From assembly GCF_000015245.1 (NCBI RefSeq), contig NC_008700.1, positions 874,001 to 938,000 of the forward strand: a stretch of 64,000 nt of DNA, given 5' to 3'. Positions 41,907 to 51,878 of this stretch are shown here, one piece after another. The notes under the pieces were generated by a model. That model saw only the letters and a list, made by a program, of their open reading frames with translations, searched no databases and was not told the origin of the DNA. A program made the position numbers and the translations under genes. This DNA comes from Shewanella amazonensis SB2B. Lineage in GTDB: Bacteria; Pseudomonadota; Gammaproteobacteria; Enterobacterales; Shewanellaceae. Position 1 is the first letter of the stretch; each line of letters begins with the position of its first letter.

Positions 41907-44123
41907 TTAGATATCAAATCTGTCCAGGTTCATTACCTTGGTCCAGGCGGCAATAAAGTCTTCCACAAAGCGGTCTTTACCGTCGTTGGCACCATAGACC
42001 TCGGCCACGGCGCGCAGCTCGGCGTGAGACCCAAAAATCAGATCCACCGGGGTGGCTGTCCACCTGAGCTTGCCGCTTTGACGGTCAAAGCCCTGGTAGA
42101 GGCCTGCCTCCCTGGGGGACTTTTCCCAACGGGTGGACATGTCCAGCAGATTGACGAAGAAATCATTGCTCAGGTTGCCAGGCTTGTCGGTAAAGACACC
42201 GTGCTTTGCCTTGTTGCTGTTGGCATCAAGCACCCGTAAGCCGCCCACCAGTGCGGTCATTTCAGGTACTGACAGGGTCAGCTGAGTGGCTTTTTCAACC
42301 AGGGCTTCGGCAGGTGGCAGATAGCTTTCTTCACTGAAGAAGTTACGGAAGGCATCGGCCTTGGGCTCAAGTACCGCAAAAGAGCTGACATCTGTCTGGG
42401 CGGTGGTGGCATCCATACGGCCCGGAGTGAAGGGCACTGTCACCGAGTAACCGGCAGACCTGGCGGCTTGTTCGATGGCGGTACCACCGGCGAGCACTAT
42501 CACATCAGCCAGAGAGACTTTTTTGCCACCTTTGAGTGACTTGTTGAAATCCTTCTGGATTTTCTCAAGCTTTGGCAGCACCTTGGCCAGTTCTTCGGGG
42601 TTGTTGACCTCCCAGCTGCGCTGCGGTTCGAGGCGCAGACGGGCACCGTTGGCACCACCACGCATATCTGTGCCTCGGAAACTGGCCGCAGAGGCCCAGG
42701 CGGTACGTACCAGCTCGGGGACTGCAATGCCGGAAGCCAGAATGGCAGATTTCAGGGCAGCAATGTCATTGGTGTCGATAACAGCGTGGTCAAGTGCCGG
42801 AATGGGGTCTTGCCAAATCAGGGCTTCGGCAGGTACATCGCTGCCCAGATAGCGGGTTTTTGGTCCCATGTCTCTGTGGGTCAGCTTAAACCAGGCTTTG
42901 GCAAAGGCCAGTTCGAAGGCCTTGGGGTCTTTACGGAAGCGGCTGGTGATCTCCCGGTAGCTGGGATCTTCCTTGAGCGCGATATCCGTGGTGAACATGA
43001 TGGGCGCATGGCGCTTTCCGGCCACATGGGCATCGGGTACCAGGTTGTCACCTGCACCGTTGGCGGGGATCCACTGGATGTGGCCAGCCGGACTCTTGGA
43101 CTGCACCCACTCGAAACCGTAGAGGTTATCCAGGTACTGCATGGTCCACTGGGTCGGGCTGACAGACCAGGCACCTTCCAGGCCGCTGGTCACTGTGTCT
43201 TCAGAGTGGCCCTTGCCACACTTGTTCTTCCAGCCAAGTCCCTGGGCTTCGACACCGGCAGCGGCCGGGTCTGCGCCAACGCACTTGGCCGGATCGTGCG
43301 CACCGTGTGCCTTACCGAAGGTGTGGCCACCGGCAATGAGGGCAACGGTTTCTTCATCGTTCATGGCCATGCGGCCGAAGGTTTCACGGATATCCCGGGC
43401 CGCAGCCAGTGGGTCAGGCACGCCGTTGGGGCCTTCGGGATTGACGTAAATCAGGCCCATCTGGGTGGCGCCCAGTGGCTTGGCAAGTTCGCCTTTTTCG
43501 TTATGGCGCTTGTTGTCGAGCCATTTTTTCTCATGGCCCCAATCCACGCGCTCGGCTTCCCAGTCGTCAGTGCGGCCGCCGGCGAAGCCGAAGGTTTTAA
43601 AGCCCATGGACTCCAGCGACACGTTACCGGCCAGCACCATCAGATCGGCCCAGGAGATTTTGCTGCCATACTTTTGTTTGATGGGCCACAGCAGACGACG
43701 GGCCTTGTCGAGGTTGACGTTGTCGGGCCAACTGTTCAGAGGTTCAAAGCGTTGTTGGCCACCACTGGCACCGCCACGGCCATCAAAAATGCGATATACA
43801 CCGGCGCTGTGCCAGGCCATGCGGATAAAGAAGGGGCCATAGTGACCGTAGTCGGCTGGCCACCAGTCCTGAGAGGTGGTGAGGACGGTTTTGATATCGG
43901 CCTTTACCGCCACAAGATCCAAGCTGCCAAACGCTTTTGCATAGTCGTAATCTGCACCGTAGGGGTTGGACTCGCTGCCATGTTGACGAAGTGGAGACAG
44001 ATCCAGTTGTTCTGGCCACCAGTAGCTGTTTGTGGTGGTTTCGGCTGCCTGGGTTTGGCCAGCGGCCAGGGCCAGCGACATTGACAGCGCAAGGGCTGAC
44101 AAGGTTGGGAGAGTGCGTTTCAT
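41907..44123 (-). CDS. katG: Periplasmic catalase-peroxidase KatG
   Basis: 738 residues from the ATG at 44123 with an AGGACAGG site. The first 28 residues are a Sec signal peptide (ALALSMSLALAAGQTQA), so this form is exported, unlike typical cytoplasmic KatG. The distal heme site is RMAWHSAGVYR (Arg, Trp, His at about 115-119) and the proximal His lies in IAGGHTFGKAHG (about 282). The Trp-Tyr-Met adduct residues needed for catalase activity are present (AWHSAG, GLIYVNPEGP, GRMAMND). It removes H2O2 by catalase and peroxidase reactions. It is a single gene with its own terminator. Confidence 0.95.
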   Translation of the reverse strand: MKRTLPTLSALALSMSLALAAGQTQAAETTTNSYWWPEQLDLSPLRQHGSESNPYGADYDYAKAFGSLDLVAVKADIKTVLTTSQDWWPADYGHYGPFFIRMAWHSAGVYRIFDGRGGASGGQQRFEPLNSWPDNVNLDKARRLLWPIKQKYGSKISWADLMVLAGNVSLESMGFKTFGFAGGRTDDWEAERVDWGHEKKWLDNKRHNEKGELAKPLGATQMGLIYVNPEGPNGVPDPLAAARDIRETFGRMAMNDEETVALIAGGHTFGKAHGAHDPAKCVGADPAAAGVEAQGLGWKNKCGKGHSEDTVTSGLEGAWSVSPTQWTMQYLDNLYGFEWVQSKSPAGHIQWIPANGAGDNLVPDAHVAGKRHAPIMFTTDIALKEDPSYREITSRFRKDPKAFELAFAKAWFKLTHRDMGPKTRYLGSDVPAEALIWQDPIPALDHAVIDTNDIAALKSAILASGIAVPELVRTAWASAASFRGTDMRGGANGARLRLEPQRSWEVNNPEELAKVLPKLEKIQKDFNKSLKGGKKVSLADVIVLAGGTAIEQAARSAGYSVTVPFTPGRMDATTAQTDVSSFAVLEPKADAFRNFFSEESYLPPAEALVEKATQLTLSVPEMTALVGGLRVLDANSNKAKHGVFTDKPGNLSNDFFVNLLDMSTRWEKSPREAGLYQGFDRQSGKLRWTATPVDLIFGSHAELRAVAEVYGANDGKDRFVEDFIAAWTKVMNLDRFDI

Positions 44124-44562
44124 CTGCGTATCCTGTCCTTGGGGCACAGTGTCAGTATTGACTGTGCCGGTTGTTATATGACACGGCATGGGCCATGTCA
44201 GGTGATGGGCCGGGGAGCACTATCGGGGGGGAGCTACCCCCCGGATCCTTGGAACGCTTTAGAAGGTAGTGGTAAAGTTTTGATCGTACTAAATGATTAA
44301 TAGCGATTGTTTTAATCTGTAATTTAGATTTTTCGTTGAACTCACGCTAAATTGGAGCTGTTTCGCTTTTGGTTTACCCCGCTCTGATTGCTGGGGGAGG
44401 ATGATGTATTCCTCTCCCCGGCATCGGTATTCTGGCGGTGTAGGCGGCGTGAGTTAAGGGCGTCATTTGCAACTGCAACTGAGGCGTGAGGTGTCTTATA
44501 ATTCATTATTTTATATGGGATTTATTGGCAGGCTTGCTGCGTGCAGACGAGGTGGAAACAAG
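44124..44562. other. Intergenic region between katG and the DMT gene
   Basis: 439 bases without a gene, serving both divergent genes. A strong G/C hairpin (CGGGGGG, loop GAGCTA, CCCCCCG) at 44224-44243 lies about 100 bases before katG. I looked for an OxyR-type site (ATAG-based repeats) and found no convincing match. Confidence 0.55.
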
Positions 44563-45456
44563 ATGAACAATACCCAACAAAACCTGCCTCACCGCTGGAA
44601 TAGCCGATTGTGGTTTTTGACCGCATTGACCATGTTGGCCTTTGCCGCCAACTCTTTGCTGTGCCGCGAGGCGCTGGCATCGGGCAGCATAGACGCCGCC
44701 AGTTTTACCCTGGTTCGTATGGTCAGTGGCGCTGTGGTGCTGGCGGTGTTGGCCCTGATGCAGGTTAAGGGGCAGGCTCTCGCAGGTAATTGGCGCTCCG
44801 CCACTGCCTTGTTGGGATATGCAGTCGCTTTCTCCTTTGCCTATCACAGCCTGAGCACAGCCACCGGCGCCCTGGTGCTCTTTGGTGCGGTGCAGGGTTC
44901 CATGATTGGTTTTGGCTTCTGGTCCGGGGAAAGATTGGGCCCGTTGCAAATGTTCGGTGTCGTACTTGCCATGGTGGGGCTGGGATGGTTTTTACTCCCG
45001 GGCGTTACCTCTCCGGACCCATTTGGTGCAGCGCTGATGCTGCTTGCCGGTGCTTGTTGGGGGGCCTATTCCCTGTTGGGACGAGGAGTAGCATCGCCTT
45101 TGGCAGCCACGGCGGGCAACTTTGTCCGCACCGTGCCACTGGCTCTGGTGCTCTATGGACTCTTCGCATTAACCGGTCTTTCCGATGGGGCTGGGCAGGG
45201 AATCAATCTCTCCGGCATGGGAGTGGTCTATGGCCTGGCCTCGGGGGCTTTGGCATCAGGGCTTGGTTACGCACTCTGGTACTCGGTGCTGCCACAGCTT
45301 GAAGCCACCACGGCCGCTACTGTGCAGCTCAGTGTGCCCATTATCGCGGCCTTCGGTGGCTGGTTGCTCCTTGGTGAGGCAATGAGTTTACGGCTCATTG
45401 TCAGCGCTTTTGCTGTGCTGGGTGGTATAGCTCTGGTGGTTAGGTTGAGGCGCTAA
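44563..45456 (+). CDS. EamA/DMT-family membrane transporter
   Basis: 297 residues from the ATG at 44563 (GGTGGAA site); the upstream open frame has no ribosome site. Ten hydrophobic helices form two EamA repeats, with the usual SLLCREALASGSIDAASFTL opening loop and a repeated GxxxxxxxGxW-type glycine pattern (e.g. GACWGAYSLLGRG). Members export small metabolites or amino acids; the substrate here is unknown. It diverges from katG. Confidence 0.9.
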   Translation: MNNTQQNLPHRWNSRLWFLTALTMLAFAANSLLCREALASGSIDAASFTLVRMVSGAVVLAVLALMQVKGQALAGNWRSATALLGYAVAFSFAYHSLSTATGALVLFGAVQGSMIGFGFWSGERLGPLQMFGVVLAMVGLGWFLLPGVTSPDPFGAALMLLAGACWGAYSLLGRGVASPLAATAGNFVRTVPLALVLYGLFALTGLSDGAGQGINLSGMGVVYGLASGALASGLGYALWYSVLPQLEATTAATVQLSVPIIAAFGGWLLLGEAMSLRLIVSAFAVLGGIALVVRLRR

Positions 45457-45575
45457 CCAACAGAGAAGTAAAGAAAAAGTGAAAAGTAGTATGCAGCAGT
45501 ACGCCCGAAGGTCTATCATTTAATCCACATGTTTTTTCGGCGCTTTTATTATTGCCTCATTGAACAGAGGAACGC

Positions 45576-48500
45576 ATGCCAGGGACTCATTTATTACCGC
45601 CATCGTTATCACGTCAGTCTTTATTTTCACTCTGGGTACCTATTTTAATTCTGGTCTTGGGCTACGTGGTTGGTAGCCAGCTTGCTGAGCAACAGAAGCT
45701 TGAAAATAGGTATCGTGTTCAAGAGGTTATGCAGGAAAGGCTGGAGCAGATCACAACCGGTGTAACTGAGAAAGTCTCACTCTACCAATACGGCCTCAGG
45801 GGGGTGAGGGGCGCCATGCTCACCTATGGCGTCGATAACTTTGACTATTCCCGCATGCAGCTGTACACCCAAAGCCGCGATTACAGTCATGAGTTTCCGG
45901 GGGCGCGGGGGTTTGGTTTTATCCAATATGTGCCGGTTTCGGCATTGGATACCTTTCTTGATTCCAGCGCAATGGAGCGGCCAGATGGGCGCTTCGCACT
46001 TCGACAGCTGAATCCCCACGATGACGATCTCTTTGTTATCCGTTTTATAGAGCCCGAAGCCCGTAATAAACAGGCGGTTGGTCTGGACATAGGCTCTGAG
46101 AGCAACCGGCGTCAGGCTGCGCTGCGTTCGGCACGGGAAAACAGTGTAACCCTGACCGGCCCCATTACCCTGGTTCAGGCTAGTCAGAAAAGCTTGCAGG
46201 GTTTTTTGATTCTGATGCCTGTCTATCGGACTCCTGACTCTGAAACCAGCTCCACCACGGGCATGGCCAATCTGGTTGGTTGGAGTTATGCCCCCATCCT
46301 CATTGATGAAGTACTCAACACTATTTCGGGTCTGGAAGAACATTTGGTGTTGACCATTTATGATGTGACCGATGGAAGTGCGCAGCAATTTTTCCAGCGA
46401 GGCGCCCATGATGTCGCTCTGACTCAGCATCAGGTAGATGCCGATATTGGGCTGTTCGGGCGTGACTGGCGCTTGAGTTTGTCACCGGATCCCGCCTTCA
46501 TCCAGCGTATGGCCTTGCCAGAGCCAAGCTCAACCTTGCTCGATGCCTGGCTCATCAGCCTCTTGATCGCCGTGTTGGTATACAGTGGCCAACTTATGTG
46601 GATGCGCCGTGCAGTGGTATTGCAACACCGCCGTGAATTGGCCAGCGCGGAAGAAAAAGCGCTGCTCAGCGCCAAGGCCAAGCTTGAGCAACTCGTACAT
46701 GAGCGCACCTCCCAGCTTGAAAAAATGGGGGTTTTGCAACGCACCATTCTGGATGCGGCCTCCTACGCCATTATCGCGACAGACACCGAGGGCATTATCA
46801 CAGTGTTTAACCCCTCGGCCGAGCGGCTTCTGGGCTTTACGGCTAAAGAGATGGTCGGGCTGCAGACTCCGGCCATTTTCCACCTTGAAGAAGAGGTGGT
46901 CCGCCGGGCGACGCAGCTCAGTGAAGAATTGGGCACCAAAATAGAACCCGGCTTCGATGCCTTTGTCGCCAAATCGAGGCGGGGCAAAGAAGATACCAAT
47001 AACTGGACTTATGTGAGTAAGAGCGGTGCCCGAATCACGGTAAAACTCAGCGTCACGACCCTCTATGGTGAAGATAAGGACATCATGGGCTATTTGGGCA
47101 TTGCCTATGACCTGACCGAACAGCTAAAGCGTGAGCAAGAGCTTGCCGATGCCCGCGAGCAGGCGCTGCAGGCAAGCCGTGCCAAGTCTGACTTTTTGGC
47201 CAACATGAGCCACGAAATTCGCACTCCCATGAATGCCGTACTCGGGCTTTTGCAAATGACATTGCAGACCGAACTGCCACCCCGCCCGAGGGATTATTTA
47301 GAAAAAACCCAGCAGGCCGCCAAATCTCTGCTGGCGCTGCTGAATGACATTCTGGACTTTTCCAAAATTGAAGCGGGCCGGATAGAACTTGAGCGGCAAG
47401 GCTTTTCGCTGCAACAACTGCTTGGGGATATGGGCAGCATTCTTTCATCCCAGGTACAGCAAAAAGACATTGAGCTGGTGTATCAAGTCGCACCGTCGGT
47501 GCCGGATCAGCTGATTGGCGACAGCCTGAGGCTCAGGCAAATCTTGCTGAATGTCCTGACCAACGCCATCAAGTTTACCGAAAAAGGTGACATTATCACC
47601 CGTATCGATGCCGATCTGGGAGACGATGGCACTTGTCATTTGCATATCGAAATCCAGGACTCGGGTATCGGCATGACGAATGAGCAGCAGGCAATTATAT
47701 TCAAGGGCTTTTCACAGGCTGACTCCTCCATTTCCCGTCGCTATGGCGGCACAGGGCTTGGCCTGGCAATTACCCGCGAGCTGGTGCATCTGATGCAGGG
47801 GGAAATCCGCGTCACCAGTAGCCCCGGCGTCGGCAGTACCTTCACTATCGATGTGCAGCTGGGATTTGACGCCACTAAATATCGCCCGGGTGCCCGCTTC
47901 AGTGGCGTAAGGGTGTTGCTGGTGGAAGATAATCACACTTCCCGTTTGGTGTTCAGCGAGCTGCTGCGTGATCTGGGATGTGAGGTCACGGCGTTGAATA
48001 ACGGTTTAACCGCTATGAAGACGATAGAGCGCATGGCACCTGACTCATTTGATGTGCTGCTGGCAGATTGGCAGCTCCCCGGATTGGACGGACTCGAACT
48101 CGCCTCATGGATACGTCATCTGGACTCACTGAGCAGACAGCCCGGTATTATTATTGTCACCGCTTTTAGTCAGGCCATGCTCGAAGCGCAGCTCAAGCAC
48201 AGGGAAGAGGAGTTTGATGCCACCCTGATTAAACCCGTGACCCGAGAGATGGTTAGCCGTTGCCTGCAAAGTGTGTTGGAACGCCACAATAACGATGGCT
48301 TGGATATGTTATCTCATCTGCCGTTGGCTCCGAGTCTGGTAGGCAGGCGACTGCTGTTGGTGGAAGACAATGCCACCAATCGCCTGGTTGCCACCAGTTT
48401 ACTGGGCCAGCTTGGCGCCGAGGTCATCGAGGCTGTTGATGGTTTTCAGGCACTGAAGCTCCTCTCCCGTCAGCAGTTTGATTTAGTGCTGATGGATATC

Positions 48501-49439
48501 CAGATGCCGGGGATGGATGGTTACCAAACCACCCGTAAAATCCGCAACGAGCTTATGCTCACCGACTTGCCTATCATTGCCATGACCGCCAACGCCATGC
48601 CGGAAGACAAGCAGGCATGCAGGGATGCTGGCATGAACTGCCATATTTCAAAGCCATTTGAAATAGACGAGGTGGCGACTAAGTTACTGCAGTACCTCAG
48701 TCCTCCCGAGCACCCGATGAGGTCCAGCGAAGCCTTGGCAGAGGACGAGTCCACCAGTGCTGGCTCCTTGACAGCGGCGCCCGAGGCGGCAGTAACCGAG
48801 ATGCATAATCCCAAGGATGCACTGCCGCAGTCAGTCAGACAGTTTTCACAGGCCAATGGCCTTGATTTGGAGGAAGCCTGCAATCGCTTGGGTGACCGTG
48901 AGCTCTTTACCAGGGTCATCGATCAGTTTTTGCTGGATATAAGCCAGGCACAGCGCTGTCTGTCGGTACCTGAGATAGCAATGAAAGACGCACGAATTCA
49001 GTACCACAGTCTTAAAAGTGGCGCCGCCAGCTGCGGCTTTACCGCACTCGCCCTGGTTCTGCGAAATGCCGAGGCCAATTGTCGCCCCGAGGCCGAGCTG
49101 CGTGTGGCGCCCGATGAAGCGGTCTTGAGGGCATTGCCAGAGGCTATCTCGCAGCTTGAGCAGTTACAGCCATTGTTGTCGCCTCAGGTCCAAAGTGGAG
49201 CGGCAGCCTCACAGAATCTGTTGCCTCAGGCTGAACTGTCGGCACAGTTAATTACGCTGCAACAGCTCCTTAGCCAGTCGGATATGGCAGCGCTGGATTT
49301 GCTGGCAAACCTGCGGGAACCTTTGGCAGAGCTGGATGCAGCGCTGACCGGGAAGTTAGTGGATGCAGCAAATAACTTGGATTTTAATCAATCACTTGTT
49401 CTACTATCGGCTTTTGAGGGATTGGAGAGGATAGGATGA
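45576..49439 (+). CDS. CHASE-PAS hybrid histidine kinase with two receivers and Hpt (BarA-like layout)
   Basis: 1287 residues with an AGAGGAA site. Order: membrane helix (about 13-33), extracytoplasmic CHASE sensor domain, second helix (about 325-345), coiled coil, PAS (about 390-510), HisKA with FLANMSHEIRTPMN (phospho-His about 546), HATPase (about 650-770), REC1 (VLLADWQLPG, Asp about 830), REC2 (LVLMDIQMPG, Asp about 973), and C-terminal Hpt with YHSLKSGAASCG (His about 1144). All phosphotransfer residues are present, so a full relay is possible. Its stop overlaps the start of a REC-GGDEF gene by four bases, so the response is probably c-di-GMP output. The CHASE ligand is unknown. Confidence 0.93.
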   Translation: MPGTHLLPPSLSRQSLFSLWVPILILVLGYVVGSQLAEQQKLENRYRVQEVMQERLEQITTGVTEKVSLYQYGLRGVRGAMLTYGVDNFDYSRMQLYTQSRDYSHEFPGARGFGFIQYVPVSALDTFLDSSAMERPDGRFALRQLNPHDDDLFVIRFIEPEARNKQAVGLDIGSESNRRQAALRSARENSVTLTGPITLVQASQKSLQGFLILMPVYRTPDSETSSTTGMANLVGWSYAPILIDEVLNTISGLEEHLVLTIYDVTDGSAQQFFQRGAHDVALTQHQVDADIGLFGRDWRLSLSPDPAFIQRMALPEPSSTLLDAWLISLLIAVLVYSGQLMWMRRAVVLQHRRELASAEEKALLSAKAKLEQLVHERTSQLEKMGVLQRTILDAASYAIIATDTEGIITVFNPSAERLLGFTAKEMVGLQTPAIFHLEEEVVRRATQLSEELGTKIEPGFDAFVAKSRRGKEDTNNWTYVSKSGARITVKLSVTTLYGEDKDIMGYLGIAYDLTEQLKREQELADAREQALQASRAKSDFLANMSHEIRTPMNAVLGLLQMTLQTELPPRPRDYLEKTQQAAKSLLALLNDILDFSKIEAGRIELERQGFSLQQLLGDMGSILSSQVQQKDIELVYQVAPSVPDQLIGDSLRLRQILLNVLTNAIKFTEKGDIITRIDADLGDDGTCHLHIEIQDSGIGMTNEQQAIIFKGFSQADSSISRRYGGTGLGLAITRELVHLMQGEIRVTSSPGVGSTFTIDVQLGFDATKYRPGARFSGVRVLLVEDNHTSRLVFSELLRDLGCEVTALNNGLTAMKTIERMAPDSFDVLLADWQLPGLDGLELASWIRHLDSLSRQPGIIIVTAFSQAMLEAQLKHREEEFDATLIKPVTREMVSRCLQSVLERHNNDGLDMLSHLPLAPSLVGRRLLLVEDNATNRLVATSLLGQLGAEVIEAVDGFQALKLLSRQQFDLVLMDIQMPGMDGYQTTRKIRNELMLTDLPIIAMTANAMPEDKQACRDAGMNCHISKPFEIDEVATKLLQYLSPPEHPMRSSEALAEDESTSAGSLTAAPEAAVTEMHNPKDALPQSVRQFSQANGLDLEEACNRLGDRELFTRVIDQFLLDISQAQRCLSVPEIAMKDARIQYHSLKSGAASCGFTALALVLRNAEANCRPEAELRVAPDEAVLRALPEAISQLEQLQPLLSPQVQSGAAASQNLLPQAELSAQLITLQQLLSQSDMAALDLLANLREPLAELDAALTGKLVDAANNLDFNQSLVLLSAFEGLERIG

Positions 49440-50374
49440 TAAATCAGGAGCAGCCATTTAAAGGCTCAGATGATGGACCGCCCAAGGTGCTGATAGTTGA
49501 CGATAAGCCATCCAACATTCAGATAGTCCATCACATCATCAAAGACCAGTACCAGGTGTTGATGGCCACCTCAGGGAAACGTGCCATTGAAATATGCCTG
49601 GAGATGTTGCCTGACTTGGTGTTGATGGATGTCATCATGCCCGAGCTCAGTGGCCTCGATACCTGCAAGCTGATGAAGCAGCATCCCGAACTGGTTAATA
49701 TCCCGGTTATTTTTATTACTGGCCTGCAAGGTCAACATGATGAAAACGCCTGCTGGGATGCCGGTGGGGTGGATTTTATTTCTAAGCCCTTTAACGCTAC
49801 CACCCTTAAAAATCGCATCAAGGCCCAGGTGACCCTGAAACGCCAGAGTGACTTATTGCGTCGGCTGGCGTTTTTGGATGGCCTGACCGGGGTGAAAAAT
49901 CGTCATTTCTTCGATCAATATCTCGAGACTCAGCTGATGTTGGCAAGGCGCCAGTCTCAGGCTATCTGTGTGCTGATGGTGGATATCGACTATTTCAAGC
50001 AGTACAACGACAGTTTTGGTCATCAGATGGGGGATGAGGCCTTGCGCTCTGTGGCACAGGCGCTGGGGGAAAGCTGCAGGCGCCCGGCGGATTTGGTGGC
50101 ACGCTATGGCGGTGAAGAGTTTGTGGTCGTACTGCCCAACACCCCAAAAAACGGGGTAGAGCGGGTTATTGAACGTATTCAGGGGGCAATCGCCGAGCTG
50201 GATATCCACCACCCGGCATCGGCAACCGGCATTCTGACGGTGAGCATGGGTGGCATGATTTGGCTTGCCGACTACCAAAGCACAGAGGCCCTGCTCGGTG
50301 AGGCCGATAAACTATTGTATCGTGCCAAAAGTCTGGGGCGAAACCGGGCATGTATTGATGCCAATATCCCTTGA
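49436..50374 (+). CDS. REC-GGDEF response regulator, diguanylate cyclase
   Basis: 312 residues. A receiver domain (about 17-140, phospho-Asp in LVLMDVIMPELSG) is followed by a GGDEF domain (about 150-310) with an active GGEEF signature (about 226). The inhibitory I-site RxxD is present as RPAD exactly five residues before GGEEF, so product feedback is expected. Translation is coupled to the hybrid kinase through the ATGA overlap, which makes it the obvious phospho-acceptor. It makes c-di-GMP, usually favouring attached growth. Confidence 0.93.
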   Translation: MINQEQPFKGSDDGPPKVLIVDDKPSNIQIVHHIIKDQYQVLMATSGKRAIEICLEMLPDLVLMDVIMPELSGLDTCKLMKQHPELVNIPVIFITGLQGQHDENACWDAGGVDFISKPFNATTLKNRIKAQVTLKRQSDLLRRLAFLDGLTGVKNRHFFDQYLETQLMLARRQSQAICVLMVDIDYFKQYNDSFGHQMGDEALRSVAQALGESCRRPADLVARYGGEEFVVVLPNTPKNGVERVIERIQGAIAELDIHHPASATGILTVSMGGMIWLADYQSTEALLGEADKLLYRAKSLGRNRACIDANIP

Positions 50375-50380
50375 ACACCA

Positions 50381-50414
50381 ATAAAAACGGCAGAATTGGA
50401 TTCTGCCGTTTGTT
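50381..50414. terminator. Bidirectional terminator
   Basis: A 12-base perfect stem (AAACGGCAGAAT with ATTCTGCCGTTT) in the gap between the convergent diguanylate cyclase and DUF2999 genes; A and T runs flank it. Confidence 0.8.
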
Positions 50415-50454
50415 TACCACCAAGACCCGTCATCCGGGGGAGTGGATGAGGTGC

Positions 50455-50718
50455 TTATTGAGCCTGACTCTCATCAAACCGGGCCTTGGCCGCCTCGACT
50501 TTGGCAAAATCCAGCCCCAGCTCTTCCACGGCTTCTTTAATCAGCCCGGGATTTTGCATCACCAGCATCATCATGCCCTGAAGTTTGTCAGGGGCAATAC
50601 CAAGCTGACCCAGCACACCCATGGCCATCAATGGGTTCTCGGTCAGGGTCTGGAACAGGCTCTTTACCTGCTCATCACTCACATTGTGCTCTTTGAGCAG
50701 CGCAATAATGGGGTTCAT
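50455..50718 (-). CDS. DUF2999-family small protein
   Basis: 87 residues from the ATG at 50718 with AAGGAAA six bases upstream; an open extension to 50742 lacks a site. It is helical and soluble (MNPIIALLKEHNVSDEQVKS) with a Met-rich middle (GMMMLVMQNPG) and matches the DUF2999 family of Shewanella and Vibrio as I recall it. Function unknown. It has no signal peptide and is convergent with the diguanylate cyclase gene. Confidence 0.8.
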   Translation of the reverse strand: MNPIIALLKEHNVSDEQVKSLFQTLTENPLMAMGVLGQLGIAPDKLQGMMMLVMQNPGLIKEAVEELGLDFAKVEAAKARFDESQAQ

Positions 50719-50873
50719 CGCGTTTCCTTCAACATCAGCCAAACATCAAGATGGGCGGATTCTAGCAGACTTGGCTGCAGAAGTTGATGCCCTCACAGTG
50801 TGCTTGCTGCGCAAGCAATATGGGTGGCATGCAGCCCGGTCTTGATACTGACCGGGCATTTCTCGGGGAAGGC

Positions 50874-51878
50874 TTATCTGCGGCGAATAAAGGACTCTGT
50901 GTAGGCCGGTGTGCGGGCATTGAGTATGGGGTCGGCAGAAGGGGTAATGCCCTTTGGCAATAGCACGGGATTAAAAATGCCGTCACCACATTGGCTGACC
51001 TCAGGGACACTGTCCCTTTTCCCATCAATTACCAGTTTGCCTGCCAATAACCTGGTTCGGGAATCCGGCCAACTGACGGTGGGGTCATTGATAATATCGC
51101 CTTGCTCTGCCAGCTGAATGTAGAGCGCCCATTGGGCCGGTTGTGTCTCAATACGGCTGAGCAACTCGGCTTTGAGGAAGTTGTCATCCATCTTGGCGAG
51201 CTCATCTTTACTGAGTGCTGCGGTGCCGGCCAGTGGTTCAAAAATCCACTTCCCGGCAATGGGCTCTGCTGTCTTGTCCGATGATTGCTGACGGAAATAA
51301 AAGCTGTTTACACCAAAGTAGCGACTGCTTGCGAAACTGGGGCTCGGTGGCAGCTGCGCCACATAATCAAGAAAGCGTTTGGCATCGGGCTTGTTGTCCA
51401 ACAGCCATTGCTTGCCTTGGGGGCCCTCTTTGATTTTGGTTTGGAAGCTGTAAAAGTCCTCCAGATTACTGGCAAAGAAGATGGGCACATTGGTGGTGAC
51501 AAAGTTAAGGCTCTCTTTTTCGCCATCGATTTTGAGCGACATAAAGCGCCCCGGGGTTTTGTCGGATAAGTTCGCATTGGTGCCCCCTAAAGAAAACCGT
51601 GCCGTGACCTTAATCGGTCCCTGATTGAGAAACGGAATATCCAGGTGCTGTTGCAACTCAGGTGCGGGGATAAAATTGCCGGAAGTACAAAAACCTTTGG
51701 CGTGGTTCCTGAGTTTGACCTGTTTACCCGCCTCACGGCTGGCGTCATCCAGGGTGCCATTAACGGCGTCCACTAATTCGGCGATGCTTTTTTCACTGGC
51801 TAAACTGGCGGATGAAATAAGGCTGAGGCTGGTGATAAAGCAGGCCTTGGCGAGGGATGCGTATTTGACCATGTTCAC
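50874..51878 (-). CDS. Exported catalase-like heme peroxidase (SrpA type)
   Basis: 334 residues, much shorter than a typical catalase. The start is the GTG at 51878, five bases after GGAG; an ATG six bases later is possible. A signal peptide (about 8-27) implies periplasmic location. The catalase distal-His region is NHAKGFCTSG (about 58-67), and the proximal heme-ligand Tyr is in RTPAYTESFIRR at the C-terminus. Such mini-catalases are low-activity heme peroxidases. With the exported KatG it gives two periplasmic peroxide-handling heme proteins in this window. Confidence 0.88.
   Translation of the reverse strand: MNMVKYASLAKACFITSLSLISSASLASEKSIAELVDAVNGTLDDASREAGKQVKLRNHAKGFCTSGNFIPAPELQQHLDIPFLNQGPIKVTARFSLGGTNANLSDKTPGRFMSLKIDGEKESLNFVTTNVPIFFASNLEDFYSFQTKIKEGPQGKQWLLDNKPDAKRFLDYVAQLPPSPSFASSRYFGVNSFYFRQQSSDKTAEPIAGKWIFEPLAGTAALSKDELAKMDDNFLKAELLSRIETQPAQWALYIQLAEQGDIINDPTVSWPDSRTRLLAGKLVIDGKRDSVPEVSQCGDGIFNPVLLPKGITPSADPILNARTPAYTESFIRRR

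Noticed and set aside
44124..44562. An OxyR site upstream of katG
   Set aside because: AT-rich blocks with ATAG/CTAT fragments exist, but none has the spacing of the OxyR consensus. I could not support it.
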